Positions 44,572-56,914 of a stretch of 64,000 nt of DNA are shown piece after piece. The notes beneath the pieces were generated by a model. That model worked only from the letters and a program-made list of their open reading frames with translations, did not search any database and was not told the DNA's origin. The stretch's first letter is position 1. Each line of letters begins with the position of its first letter. This stretch comes from Vicia villosa (Eukaryota; Streptophyta; Magnoliopsida; Fabales; Fabaceae). The stretch covers positions 62,001 to 126,000 of the forward strand of contig NW_026705447.1 of NCBI RefSeq assembly GCF_029867415.1, given 5' to 3'. The position numbers and the translations under genes were made by a program.

Positions 44572-47500
44572 ATTAATCAATAAAACCGTTGAAAGTAATG
44601 ACCCTGCACCCTCTCCTAACTTCGAGTGTCCTGTGTATGAGGCGGAAGAAGAGAGTGATGAATGTATTCCTGATGAGATTTCCCGACTGCTTGAGCACGA
44701 GGAAGACACCATTCAGCCATATAAAGAGCCGTTAGAAGTCATCAACTTGGGTTCTGAAGAAGATATAAAGGAAGTCAAGATTGGGGCACTGCTTGGTCAA
44801 GATGTTAAGAAGAGGATGGTAGAGCTTCTTAAAGATTATGTTGACATTTTTGCGTGGTCCTACCAAGACATGCCTGGGTTGGACACAGATATTGTGGAGC
44901 ATCGTTTGCCATTGAAACCTGAATGCCCTCCTGTCAAGCAAAAGCTAAGAAGGAGTCATCCTGATATGGCGAAAAAGATTAAGAATGAGGTCTTGAAGCA
45001 GATAGACGCAGGTTTCCTTGTCACTTCTGTATATCCTCAATGGATTGCCAATATTGTGCCTGTTCCGAAGAAAGACGGAAAAGTTCGCATGTGCGTTGAT
45101 TATAGGGATTTGAACAAAGCCAGTCCGAAAGATGATTTTCCTCTACCTCACATTGATATGTTGGTAGATAGCACGGCAAAGTTTGAGGTTTTCTCCTTCA
45201 TGGATGGTTTTTCAGGATACAACCAGATTAAGATGGCACCTGAAGACATGGAAAAGACAACCTTTATTACGCCATGGGGGACATTCTGTTACAAAGTAAT
45301 GCCTTTTGGGCTGAAGAATGCTGGCGCGGCATATCAGAGGGCCATGACCACTCTTTTCCATGATATGATGCACAAAGAAATTGAGGTTTATGTGGATGAC
45401 ATGATTGCCAAGTCCCAGTCAGAGGAAGGGCACATGGAGGATCTTTTGAAGTTGTTTCAGCGTTTGAGAAAGTATCGTCTCCGCCTAAATCCAAACAAAT
45501 GTACTTTTGGTGTCCGTTCTGGAAAATTATTGGGTTTCATTGTCAGTCAGAGAGGAATTGAAGTAGATCCTGATAAAGTCAAAGCAATTCAGGAAATGCC
45601 AGCACCAAAGACTGAGAAACAAGTGAGAGGTTTCCTCGGACGTTTGAATTATATCTCTAGGTTCATTTCCAATATGACTGCTACCTGTGAGCCAATCTTC
45701 AAGTTGTTAAAGAAAAATCAGGGATGTGTGTGGAATGAAGATTGTCAAAAAGCTTTTGACAACATCAAAGAATATCTGCTTGAACCTCCCATTTTGCTCC
45801 CTCCAGCTGAGGGAAGGCCTTTGATTATGTACCTCACAGTGCTTGAAAATTCAATGGGATGTGTGTTGGGACAGCATGACGAGTCTGATCGAAAAGAGTA
45901 TGCAATATACTACCTTAGCAAAAAGTTTACCGAGTGCGAAACAAGATACTCGCTGCTTAAGAAAACTTGCTATGCTTTGGTGTGGGCTGCTCGCCGACTG
46001 AGACAGTATATGTTGAACCACACCACCCTATTGATTTCCAAAATGGATCCAATTAAGTATGTATTTGAGAAACCTGCATTAACTAGAAGGATCGCTCGCT
46101 GGCAAATGTTGTTATCAGAATATGATATTGAATATCGAGCTCAGAAAGCTGTGAAAGGAAGTGTGTTGGCGGAGTACCTTGCTCACCAACCAATTGATGA
46201 TCATCAATCTATCAGAATGAACTTCCCAGATGAAGATATATTGTATTTGAGAGCTCAAGATTGGGATGAACCGTTGCCAGAAGAAGGGCCAGATCCTGAA
46301 TCCAAGTGGGGCTTAATTTTTGATGGAGCTTCTAATGTTCATGGCCATGGAATTGGCGCCATTATTGTCACTCCACATGGGTCACATGTACCTTTCACTG
46401 CAAGGATATGTTTTGACTGTACAAACAATATTGCTGAGTATGAAGCTTGCATCATGGGACTTGAAGAGGCCATTAATCTGAGAATTAAGATTCTTGATGT
46501 TTATGGAGATTCTGCGCTTGTGATTAATCAGATTAAAGGAGAATGGGAAACTCGTCATCCTGGTTTGATCCCTTACAAAGATTACGCCAGAAGGCTATTG
46601 ACGTTCTTTAACAAAGTTGAATTCCACCACATCCCTCGAGACGAGAATCAGATGGCTGATGCTTTAGCCACATTGTCCTCCATGTACAAAGTGAATTTTC
46701 ATAATGAGGAACCTGAGATTACAATTAGACGTCTTGATAGACCTGCTCATGTATTTGTAGTTGAGGAATCAACAGATGAAAAGCCTTGGTATTTCGATAT
46801 TAAGCACTTCCTTCAGACTCAAGAATACCCACTTGGGGCATCAAATAAGGATAAGAAAACTTTGAGGAGACTAGCTAGTAGTTTCTTCATCAATGCTGAT
46901 GTTTTGTATAAAAGGAATTATGACATGGTTTTTCTCAGATGCGTGGATAGACACGAAGCAGACATGTTGATGCATGAAATTCATGAAGGATCTTTTGGTA
47001 CCCATGCCAATGGACATTCGATGGCTAAAAAGATGCTTAGAGCAGGTTACTATTGGCTTACAATGGAATCTGATTGCTACAAGTTTGTAAAGAAGTGTCA
47101 CAAGTGTCAAGTGTATGCTGACAAGATTCATGTGCCTCTGACACTTCTCAATGTTATTTCATCTCCATGGCCTTTCTCCATGTGGGGTATCGATATGATT
47201 GGCATGATTGAACCCAAGGCTTCGAACGGACATCGATTCATCCTGGTAGCAATCGATTACTTTACCAAGTGGGTAGAAGCTGCTTCATATGCTAATGTGA
47301 CAAAGCAAGTTGTGGTCAGATTTATCAAGAACAACATCATCTGCAGATATGGTGTACCGAGCAAGATCATTACTGATAATGGCTCTAATCTGAATAACAG
47401 TATGATGAGAGAACTATGTGAAAGTTTTAAAATTGAACATCACAACTCTTCGCCTTATAGGCCAAAGATGAATGGAGCTGTTGAAGCAGCAAATAAGAAT

Positions 47501-48034
47501 ATTAAGAAGATTGTGCAAAAGATGGTTGTTACGTGCAAGGACTGGCATGAGATGCTCCCATTTGCTTTGCATGGGTACCGTACATCTGTTCGTACTTCAA
47601 CCGGGGCAACTCCCTTTTCTTTGGTTTATGGTATGGAAGCAGTGCTCCCTATTGAGGTTGAGATGCCAACACTGAGAGTTTTAATAAAAACCAAGTTATC
47701 TGAGGCTGAATGGTGTCAGAGCAGGTTTGATCAATTGAATTTGATAGAAGAAAAGAGAATGACGGCTTTATGCCATGGTCACTTATACCAGAAAAGAATG
47801 AAGAAAGCTTTTGATAAGAAGGTTCGACCTCGTGTATTCAGAGAAGGCGACCTCGTGCTCAAAAGGATCTTGTCTTTCACCTCCGATTCAAGGGGCAAGT
47901 GGACTCCTAATTTCGAAGGACCATATGTTGTTAAGAAAGCCTTCTCTGGCGGTGCATTAATTATTGCAACTATGGATGGAGAGGAGCTCCCACGTCCCGT
48001 GAATGCTGATGTAGTCAAGAAATACTTCGCCTAA
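44572..48034 (+). CDS. Ogre pol exon 2: RT, RNase H, archaeal-type RNase H, integrase
   Basis: About 1,150 codons with no stop, made as part of a gag-pol product after splicing. Positions are from the first codon of the open frame. RT: KKDGKVRMCVDYRDLNKA (about 168) and active site YVDDMI (about 276). First RNase H (about 405-530) is degenerate: its first acidic residue is missing in IMYLTVLENSMGCVL. Second, archaeal-type RNase H (about 582-705) has the full set: WGLIFDGAS, EYEA, YGDSAL, MADALA. This second RNase H is the hallmark of the Tat lineage. Integrase: zinc region ending CHKC (about 845), then Asp in WGIDMIG, Asp in IITDNGSN and Glu in GAVEAANK; GPYVVKKAFSGG lies near the C-terminus. 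It synthesises cDNA and integrates it. All catalytic residues needed for RT and integrase are present, but upstream lesions probably prevent its production. Confidence 0.9.
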
Positions 48035-49255
48035 AAAATAATAAAAGAACAGCTCGCTAAGTTGAAAACCTGAAAGGGCGGCTTAGGCAAAAAAGAGCGT
48101 CTCGATGGATTGAAAACCCGAAAGGGCGGTCCAGGCAAAAATTAGAGACATAAACAGAATAAAATACCCGGTGGATTGAAAACCCGAAAGGGCGGTCCAG
48201 GCAAAAGTTAGGGATTCATGGCAAGTAACTACATCAGACAAGACTTGATCATCAGCAGTCATCTGTTTATCATGAAGAAGTTCAACACATTTCAACGGAA
48301 GCCTTTGCTTAGGAATTCCAAGTTGAGAGAGAGGACGGGGTCATTACATTTCAATGTACCTTTTCCACAAAATTACCACTTTCCAAACTTTGTAATCATC
48401 TATGGGGTCTTGCCTTTTGCAAGCTACCATTCTATTAAAAAGTTTGAGCCTTTACCCTTTATTGGCAATCTTATTTCTTTCATATCTCTCAAAATGTCAT
48501 TTATTGTTGATAGTAATTTTTAAAACAGAGAGAAAATTGATTTCAACAAAATCTTTTTTGAAAAATATAAAAGAAGTTTTGTTTGATTCATGAGTGCATT
48601 ACAAGGAATGGATATGTTGATGTATTCATATGCAAAAGGGGAAGAATATAGCCCACTTAATGTACTTCTGGCCTGGTTCGAAGATGATGTAGAACTCGGT
48701 TATTTTGTTTTCTCAGCTCCAATATTCCCTCAGTGTTGGGTAGCATTTATTCTGAAGCCATTAAAAGATTGTTATAGCAGTTTCTGCTCTGGTGTTCAGC
48801 TTGAGACATGCTTGATTATGTTATCCTCGTACTCTATCTCTTGAGTTACTCCTTGTGCTAAGTTTTGGCAGCATATACATCATTAACATGCATCAAAAAA
48901 AAGTCATGCATTCGCATTTGCTATCATGAAGTTTACTGTCAATCAGATTGCTCTTTCATTTAGAGTGTCTTAAGCAGAAAAAGCTCACTTTCCTTGAAAA
49001 TCCCCACTGAATTTGTTTCTAGGTGGATAATATGTTTCAGTTATTCTATTCAGATGTCTACGAACAGAAGACCAGTGAGTTTCTCCCTCATTTGGTTCAG
49101 TCTTTTTGGCAGTTTCTTTCCATCTGGTCATGGATTGAACTTTGGTCGCTGGATGATGAATGTTGAGATTATGCATTTGTGTTTGCATCCTCAAATCATT
49201 GAAAAAGTATTATTGATTGCTCTTCCCCGTCATTGGTACAAAGGGGCATCTCTTT
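48035..49255 (+). other. Proximal 3' UTR of plus-strand Ogre
   Basis: 1.2 kb without a gene. Its first 165 bp hold three hairpin units (48057-48199). The remainder has only short frames. Confidence 0.6.
48057..48199 (+). repeat. Three GAAA-loop hairpin units just after pol
   Basis: A conserved core TTGAAAACCYGAAAGGGCGG with CCC-GAAA-GGG (GNRA-type loop) is repeated three times and followed each time by GGCAAAA. Outer stems differ but pair: CTAAG/CTTAG (48057-48061/48082-48086) against TGGA/TCCA (48106-48109/48130-48133 and 48172-48175/48196-48199). The first unit begins 23 bp after the pol stop. Confidence 0.8.
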
Positions 49256-50150
49256 CTACCTCCAGTGGAACGTAGGTAGTTCACCTTCAGTGGAACGTTG
49301 GTGTATTTTGTTATCTTCATCGTCAGTGGTACGTCGATGTATTTTTCTTCAATACCTTCAGTGGAACGTTGGTATATGTTATCGTTAGTGGTACGGCGAT
49401 ACATCTCTTTCTACCTCCAGTGGGACGTTGGTAGTTCACCTTAAGTGGAACGTTGGTGTATTTTGTTATATCTTCATCGTCAGTGGTACGTCGATGCATT
49501 TCTCTTCAATACCTTCAGTGGAACGTTGGTATGTGTTATCGTTAGTGGTACGGCGATACATCTCTTTCTACCTCCAGTGGGACGTTGGTAGTTCACCTTC
49601 AGTGGAACGTTGGTGTATTTATTATCTTCATCGTCAGTGGTACGTCGATGTATTTCTCTTCAATACCTTCAGTGGAACGTTGGTATGTGTTATCGTTAGT
49701 GGTACGGCGATACATCTCTTTCTACCTCCAGTGGGACGTTGGTAGTTCACCTTCAGTGGAACGTTGGTGTATTTTGTTATCTTCATCGTCAGTGGTACGT
49801 CGATGTATTTTTCTTCAATACCTTCAGTGGAACGTTGGTATGTGTTATCGTTAGTGGTACGGCGATACATCTCTTTCTACCTCCAGTGGAACGTTGGTAG
49901 TTCACCTTCAGTGGAACGTTGGTGTATTTTGTTATCTTCATCGTCAGTGGTACGTCGATGTATTTTTCTTCAATACCTTCAGTGGAACGTTGGTATATGT
50001 TATCGTTAGTGGTACGGCGATACATCTCTTTCTACCTCCAGTGGGACGTTGGTAGTTCACCTTCAGTGGAACGTGGGTGTATTTTGTTATCTTCATCGTC
50101 AGTGGTACGTCGATGCATTTCTATTCCTATCATCAGTGGAACGATGGAGT
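49256..50150 (+). repeat. 155-bp tandem array, about 29 hairpins with CAGTGG loop
   Basis: Six periods begin at 49256, 49411, 49568, 49722, 49877 and 50032. Each 155-bp period has five hairpins with the loop CAGTGG (or TAGTGG) and different stems: CTACC/GGTAG, CACC/GGTG, CATCG/CGATG, ATACC/GGTAT and TATCG/CGATA. Next to the loop, two bases also covary: TT/AA, TC/GA, GT/AC. First period: 49256-49279, 49282-49303, 49318-49339, 49352-49375, 49380-49401. A diverged unit CATC/GATG follows near 50130. Legume Ogre 3' UTRs are known for variable tandem repeats; the hairpin logic is my observation. Confidence 0.85.
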
Positions 50151-50575
50151 GTTCTCTGTTAACGAAGGATAGGTATTCTGATTCCCCAGTGAAAGAGGAT
50201 GCATATTTCTCATCCCCAATGAAAGAGGGTGTCCCCTTTTCTCACCCTACTGAAAGGTGATGCTTTAACCTCTCTGGCGCGAAATGTTTTCCCCAGTGAA
50301 GTTTCTTTTCCCAGCAAAGTTTCGTCTCTCCCAACAGATTCTTATCTTCCCCAGTGGGATTCTTCCCACAAAGACATTTTGTGTTCCCAGTGGATTTCCT
50401 TTGCATCCCCAGTGTTGCTATGTTTCATCATCATCATATGCATTCATTAAACCTTTGCATTTCATCTTAGGATCAAAAATTGTGTGTTTTATATATTTAA
50501 GTCTCTTCAATCTCGTCAAAACGAAGATTTGCAATCATCGTACCTCCGGATCGAAGAAACTTAAATAGGGGCATC
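50151..50575 (+). other. Distal 3' UTR of Ogre with diverged AGTG units
   Basis: CCCAGTG or CCAATGAAAG motifs recur every 20-40 bp. Some still have pairing flanks, for example CACC/GGTG near 50244-50260. It ends in AAATAGGGGCATC before the 3' LTR, a possible PPT. Confidence 0.5.
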
Positions 50576-53500
50576 TGTCATACCCCAATTTTTGACCCTA
50601 AGATCATATATCATTCATATCCCAATCATTAATCAAGAGCTTCACTTGGAAGTTTTGTTTGTGGTGTTGCACTCACCTCATCAATAAGAGGGACCGTCAA
50701 GCACCAATGATTGTTTATCTTGTATGCATATTATACTAACCCAAATACCAAAAATATTGCTTTGTTTCTTTGTAGGCTTTTGTTTTGTAGGTACCAAGCC
50801 AAGACATGCAATAAACAAGGCATTTTCCACATTTTGGACTGATGAAATCGATTTCCCTCTTGGGTAAATCGATTTCCCTGCAGCAATCTTCAACAAAATC
50901 ACATTCTGGACAGCATGAAATCGATTTCCCTCCTAGGCAAATCGATTTCCCTAGTGTATTTTGCGCCAAATTCTCTTCTGGAACAGAGTGAAATCGATTT
51001 CACTCCTGGGGGAAATCGATTTCCTTAAGGCGAAATTCAAAAACATAGAGAAGGAAGCTTGATTTGATTTTGGCACCTATTTTCTTTGACCATTTTTGTC
51101 ATTTTACCAATTTTCCACCTCACCAAAATAATTCCCTTCATTAATTCCATTTTAACCTCATTTTACCATTTTTTACCAATTAAATGCCACTTCAATCACC
51201 AATTAAACATAAGTTAATTAACTAAGAGCAAATGACCAAATTGCCACTACTCTTGCTCTCATCCTATAAATAGAGGCCACTACTATCTCATTTCTCAAGC
51301 TTGGAGAGCCAAAAAATTTCTTGCAAATTCATTTCTCTCTTTTCTTTGGTTGTTCATCTCCAAATTTGAAGGATCTATACACTTTGTGCTTCCTCTTGAG
51401 GCTACTCCAAGACTTTTGTTCAAGAAGTGGTAATTTGCTAGATCCATGATGTAGATCTTTATTGTTTGTGTTCAATGCATCTTTGATGCTATATTGATGA
51501 TATTTGCTGGTTTTGTGATGGAAATTTCGTGCTCAAGTTGATGTGTGATCATAAGGTGTTTGTATATTTGTTCAAATCAAGTTTCATGCCTTTAAATGAT
51601 GTTTTTGCAGAAATTTACACTGATGAAATCGATTTCCTTAAGGCTGAAATCGATTTCCTGCTGAACGGAACTTGTTTTTTTTTGAAAACTGCACTATGGA
51701 AATCGATCCCCCCCTGCATGAAATCGATTTCCTGCTGGCAGAATGTGGTTTTTTGCCTTTTTTATGCTTGTTTTGGCTTCCTTCTTCCTCCACTTCATTA
51801 ATATCATTGGATCTAGGATGTTGATAGGTTTGAAATGACCTAATCCATAATATTAGATGAATGATATTAATGATAGTGTGAGTTGATTATCTTTTGTGAA
51901 TTTTATTCTTCTTCCTCCATTTCATTAATATCATTGGATCTAGGATGTTGATAGGTTTGAAAGGACCAAAACCATAATATTAGATGAATGATATTAATGA
52001 TAGTGTGAGTTGACTTTACTTTATGCATTTTATCTTCTTCTTCTCCTTTTTTCTTTTGATCGATGAAAGTCTTAACACTTTGAGAATTCTTATGGATTCT
52101 TAGTAAAGACTAGATCGTTACCTATTTTCTTTTCGTGCGGTATTGCTTTCGGAGAATGATCTACATATCATTTCTCTCGCATGCATTAGCACATAAAGTT
52201 TTGACCGGCCTCGTTGTAGGGTGATTTCTACATAAATCACTTGGCGATCTGCTTAACATAGCGCAATATTTCGTGTCCCGAACAAAAAAGATCAAATATG
52301 GAAGAGAATTGTATGTGGTTGATTTAAGACTTATGGAAATTTATCGTGTAGTCGCTATGATTTTATCAAGCTTCTGATAAAGTTCCATTGAATTTAAATC
52401 CGAGAACATCCTTCACTCACCATCGATCTTTACTACTAACTTTGATAACATACTTGACAAGTTTCAAGATGATTATCTTTAACATCTAACAATTGACTTT
52501 AATTTCCGCACTTTACTATACCGTTATTTATACTTCTCGCTTTATTGCTTTATTTTATCATTTCATCATATTTACATTCCGCTATTTTTCTCTTTGTCCA
52601 TTTGGACATATGTTTATGTTTCCGCTATTTTCTCTTTGTCCACTTGGACCATACTTTACTTTTATGCTAAAACACTAATAAATAACAAAAAATTTAAAAA
52701 ACACCTAAGGCTCTCTTTTGGACTATTGGTTACTATCCCTAGCATTTTGGAGACTCGGACTTATGGACTTAGGACCTCTGGACTCTCATTCTGTTATTAC
52801 TCTGTGATTGTTCTGTCTGTCTGGCATTGGATTGTTGTCTGTTTATGTGTGCCCGGTTTTCGTCAGAATTTTAATGTGCTTAATGCAAAGTGGTGCTAAG
52901 ATAATAAGTTCATCTGGATCCCCAAGTGATAATGTTGGTTCAGTATTGATATTCAAAAGGAAGGGAAATCTACCTTGACTCATAATGTCAAGTGTTGGCT
53001 TCTTATTTCGGTTAGACCGTTTCTTTCCTTAGCTTTTATTTTACGCAATAGGATAACCTCTTCATCTCCTCCCATTCTTAAATTTTCAAAATCTTCTCCC
53101 TTTTTCAAAAACCTTCTTATGTTTGCAATCATTTTCAAAACGTTTTCTTTAAAATATCTTTTGCCCTTAGTGGCCTTTTCCTCTTTTCTTCAAAAGTTTA
53201 GACACTGTTAATTGTCGGAACGAGTGGTTATACCCCACGATTTTGAAATTGATTGATATAATGAGATCTTTTCCGCGTGAGAGAGCTAGTGGCATACTCG
53301 TTGATTTTATCCGAGTTGGAGCCCTTCTTTCATTTGCGATGCAAAGAACTCATTTGTTCTCATGCTCAAGATCAATGGCTGAGTATTTCTCTCCAACGAC
53401 GATAGAGTGTTTATTCGTTTTAAAAACGTTTTTCCCTTTAAGCGGAACTACATTAGCTCTGACTTCTCCATTGCACCGAGGAGGTATGTAGGCACAAGGC

Positions 53501-53796
53501 TTAACGTCTCGCCGAGCTTATTTTGAAAATAAAACAAACCGTTTTTTAGCACACATGACACAGATTTTCAAAAAGGTTCCTGTGGAGTACCACATATATG
53601 AGGGGTGTTTTAAACCTTCCCCTCATATAATCAACACCCGAACCTGAGTTCTCTTTCTTGTTTTTTAAAAAACAAAACTTTGGGTTTTACGTTCTTTTCC
53701 CTTTTCCTTTGAAAAAATAAAGCGCGGTGGCGATTTCAAATGAAATATTGATTCGAGTCAATTCCATGGCTTTGATATCAGATTTTCCCCGCTACA
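50576..53796 (+). repeat. 3' LTR of plus-strand Ogre
   Basis: 3,221 bp, TGTCATACCCC...CCCCGCTACA. It lacks a 97-bp block (between about 51335 and 51345, present at 37441-37538) and an 81-bp block (near 52853). Substitutions are roughly 1-2% in the stretches I compared. Confidence 0.9.
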
Positions 53797-53801
53797 CTCA
53801 T

Positions 53802-54560
53802 TATCATTGATCATTTTTAGCGATATATTGTATACAAAGACATTGTCAATATTGACTTTAATTAGTTATCTCAATTTCAGTTCCATTATATTTCATCCAT
53901 GACATAATTTATCGAGATCTCTTTATTTCATATTTCAAGTACTTGATTTGTTCTTCTGGAACTGAAAATTAAATTAGGTCAAAGTGCTCTTAGCATTTTC
54001 ATATCCTCACTTGGATCATCTTTAGTTTCTTTTCTTAATAGAGGACTTTTAACATTGGAACCGACTTTCATACCACGCTTCAGGCGCAACTACAACTCAT
54101 TTCCAGTATTATATTATCCAATAGGAGAATCCACTTTGAGTGGAGTATTACCAGCTGATAATTTATTTCATAAACTTTGCAAATGAATAATATTTTGAAC
54201 TTTTGGTTCATATTGATTTGTACGAGGATCAAGACAACAATTTATTTTAACTTGTTCATTTGAACTTCTTGTTCATGATTTCAGCTATTCATTTCCCTCC
54301 CCCTAATATTGGGAAAATTAATTTATCAAGTGATAATCAGCCTACTGGGCTGTAATCAAGTATTTGATTATTTTCTCAAATTATATCCTCAAAATTGAGA
54401 TTTATATTAATTATATTTTTCCAATATTCTTTCATGACTCATCTTAATGTATTATATTGGAGCAATTGGAATATACACAACACATCCAAATGTTCATTTA
54501 GATGAGAAGTATTATAATAAATTAGGGAGGACTAAGATATAGTATCTTGTTGGCTTAATG
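53802..54560 (-). pseudogene. Copia integrase C-terminal region, decayed
   Basis: The minus strand around 54400-54530 reads TFGCVVYIPIAPI with stops before and after, the copia segment joining integrase to RT. The rest up to the Ogre boundary (53801) is AT-rich and not readable. It is upstream, in element order, of the RT at 35547-36672. Confidence 0.55.
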
Positions 54561-55280
54561 CGAATAAATATCTTAATATCATACTTTGGGTGTATCAAAT
54601 ATATAATTTAGAATTGATGATCTCATAAGTATCAACCATATAATGTACTTTAGACGTCTAAAGAATAGATCTTCGGATCCATTTTATTTTTATGAACATA
54701 TATTACACGATATTCAATATCAATTTTAATAATATATGTAATACTTATACAGGAATTTCTATAAAAAAATCTAGAAAACAAGATCTTAGTCTAATTAGTT
54801 GAGAATATAATTTCACAAACTTCTGGTTATGAGTAGAGACATATGCATGCTATTTTAGTCGATGCAACAATTAATGTCATAAAAATGCAATTTCTCAAAT
54901 TTTTATTTTCCTTTAGAAACACAAAAATTGACTGGATTGAAGAAACTTCTGGTTTTTCAATACAAATTATTCGCATCATATTATATCCGAGATGACCCAA
55001 CCGGTTTTACCAACGATACATTTAAGTGAAATTCATAAACTAATGGTTTACAATGACATATGCTTCAATTGTACTAATATAAGTGTAGTACAAGTCCGAG
55101 GGAAAAGCCGATAGCTTTTTTATTATACATTTTATGTCCAAATTCATTTGTGTAATACAAAGATATTCAATACCTCCAGTATAATTGAAAACCAATATAA
55201 TAGTATCTCATTATTAAACACTTTAATAAAACACACTCATATGAACATATTATCATATAATTATCAAATAATTTATTTTT
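54561..55280 (-). other. Copia interior, unreadable
   Basis: AT-rich, stop-rich sequence where integrase, protease and gag should be. I found no gag or protease motif, so they are deleted or decayed. Confidence 0.45.
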
Positions 55281-55282
55281 CT

Positions 55283-56480
55283 ATCCTTCAAGGATGTTTG
55301 ATAAGTTCTTCAGGAACCCTAAAAATAATTTATTTTTCTATTCTAACTATATAAATAATTTGTTATAAACAATAATCTAAAAAATATAATCATCCTTCTG
55401 GGATGCGTTAAAATTATTTGTGTCATTTTTCTGGAATGACAATCTTTTAATGAGCATATTACAAATTATAAATTTTTAGATCGATACAACAACAAAAATT
55501 TATGAAATCCTTCAGGGATATTTTAATAGTACTCTTGCAATATTTTTGGGATGCATGAAGATCATCCTCAAAATCATACCTCAAAATCATCCTTCTAGGA
55601 TACTTCAATATTACTGATTCAATCATTTTAGAATTCGATAATATTATTGAAACAATCATTTTGTTAATTTTTAACATAATTGATACAATCCTTCTAGGAT
55701 TCAATAATATTATAGATGCAGCCTTTTAAAGGTGATTGAACGTTGAATTCTTCTCGAATTCATCAATTATTATAAACACAATAATCGATTAAACTCAATC
55801 GTTGAACAATAATTTGGAGATAATTTAATATTAATCTTTAGTTCTACAAATATCACATCACTAACTATTTCCATAAACAACGATCAAGAAAAATTATTCT
55901 TTGTGTAATCCTTCAGGGGATATGTTATTAGTATAGATGCAATCCTTCTGGGATTCATTAATATCAGGATGAAATTCTTCTAATATTCTAGATACAACAT
56001 TTTAAGGTGTGAGAAATCCTTATTTTAAAACTTTAACTCTTCGGGAATTATACATCACAAATGATCCTTGTAGTGATAAAAAGAAACAATTACTTGCATA
56101 ATCCTTCTAGGAAGCTCAACAAAATCCCTTCAAAGTCATGTCACAAATATTCACATCGATTAAGAAAAATAATTCTTTAAACAATCCTTTTGAGATATCT
56201 TAACATTAGCTTAAGAGATGTTTTTTTTGTGTAGTTCTTCAGGAACTCAATCACAATCACAACTTTTTTAAAAGTTCTTCAGGAACTCAATCACATTTTG
56301 TAGTTCTTCGGGAACTCAATCACAAATCTTTTACCGATAAAAATAATAATATTTATAATCCTTCTAGGATGCACGCTATTCATGCAATTCTCCAGGAATG
56401 CATGAAAATTACAATTGATGTTTGCATAAAAATTGAACAATCATTCTTTGAGCAATCCTTCAGGGATGCTTCAAAAACTT
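55283..56480 (-). repeat. Copia leader array of mini-hairpins with TTCWG/TTCTA loop
   Basis: About 15-20 units. The plus-strand loop TTCAG, TTCTG, TTCTA, TTCAA or TTCGG is kept while stems change on both arms: ATCC/GGAT (55283-55295), GTTC/GAAC (55315-55327), CATCC/GGATG (55391-55405), GTCATT/AATGAC (55422-55440), AATCC/GGATT (about 55687 and 55942), GAATTC/GAATTC (about 55745-55761), AGTTC/GAACT three times (about 56235-56320) and TCATGCA...TGCATGA (about 56378-56404). Several units are eroded. It lies between the PBS side of the 5' LTR and the first coding remnant; the transcript is the minus strand. Confidence 0.7.
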
Positions 56481-56688
56481 ATCGATGATAGACAACGATA
56501 AAAATATAATTGTGTTAATTAAACAAAATTTCCAATGAAATTTTATACAAAAACATAATAGAATAACACGCTAAAACTTAATCTATAAGATGAAGAAAAA
56601 TCTTAAAAACATACTCGAAAGAGAAGAAACATGATTATGCAAATTGATCATAAAATCGCTCACACAGTAGAGTTTCATGCTGATAATG

Positions 56689-56914
56689 TGTTATGAAATT
56701 AACTAAAACAATAGAGATCAAAGAGAGGTAGAGAAGAGAAAAGCAATATTATATTATCTTCTTTCAAGTATAATTTACATTGTAATATGGGTCTCTATTT
56801 ATAGGACTCAAGGGAGATAAAAAATCACACATATTAAACACATATTAAGTATGGAATAGGAAGATGAAGAACTAGGAGATGGATGGACATCCACTAACAT
56901 AAATATTCATAACA
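56689..56914 (-). repeat. 5' LTR of copia element
   Basis: 226 bp with minus-strand TATA box CTATAAATAG (56795-56804). The bases next to it on the interior side read CATTATCAGCATG on the minus strand, a possible PBS of the kind used by some copia elements; unverified. Confidence 0.85.

Larger units (their letters stand above)
36678..53796 (+). mobile_element. Ogre element, plus strand
   Basis: LTRs at 36678-40076 (3,399 bp) and 50576-53796 (3,221 bp), flanked by CTCAT (36673-36677 and 53797-53801). PBS is TGGCGACTTCACTGGGG at 40084-40100. Order: leader, ORF1 remnant, gag-protease, intron, RT-RNaseH-aRNaseH-integrase, long 3' UTR with hairpin arrays. The second LTR has lost 97 bp and 81 bp present in the first. 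The first LTR starts TTTCATACCCC where the second has TGTCATACCCC, so one terminal base has mutated since insertion. Only the pol exon is intact. Confidence 0.9.
13071..56914 (-). mobile_element. Ty1/copia retrotransposon, minus strand, with nested insertions
   Basis: Two 226-bp LTRs (13071-13296, 56689-56914) are flanked by the same 5-bp target duplication ATTTT (13066-13070 and 56915-56919). The LTRs differ at four sites that I counted. The minus-strand PPT AAGGGGGAG (13297-13305) precedes the 3' LTR. Its own sequence survives as 13297-13648, 35547-36672 and 53802-56688; the rest is a chromovirus (13649-35541) and an Ogre (36678-53796). The protein region is dead, and gag and protease are not visible. 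Confidence 0.85.

Noticed and set aside
49428..50260. Overlapping plus-strand frames of 80-113 residues repeating SVERWYVLSLVVRRYIS-like text
   Set aside because: They are translations of the 155-bp hairpin repeat; 155 is not a multiple of three, so no constant protein is encoded.
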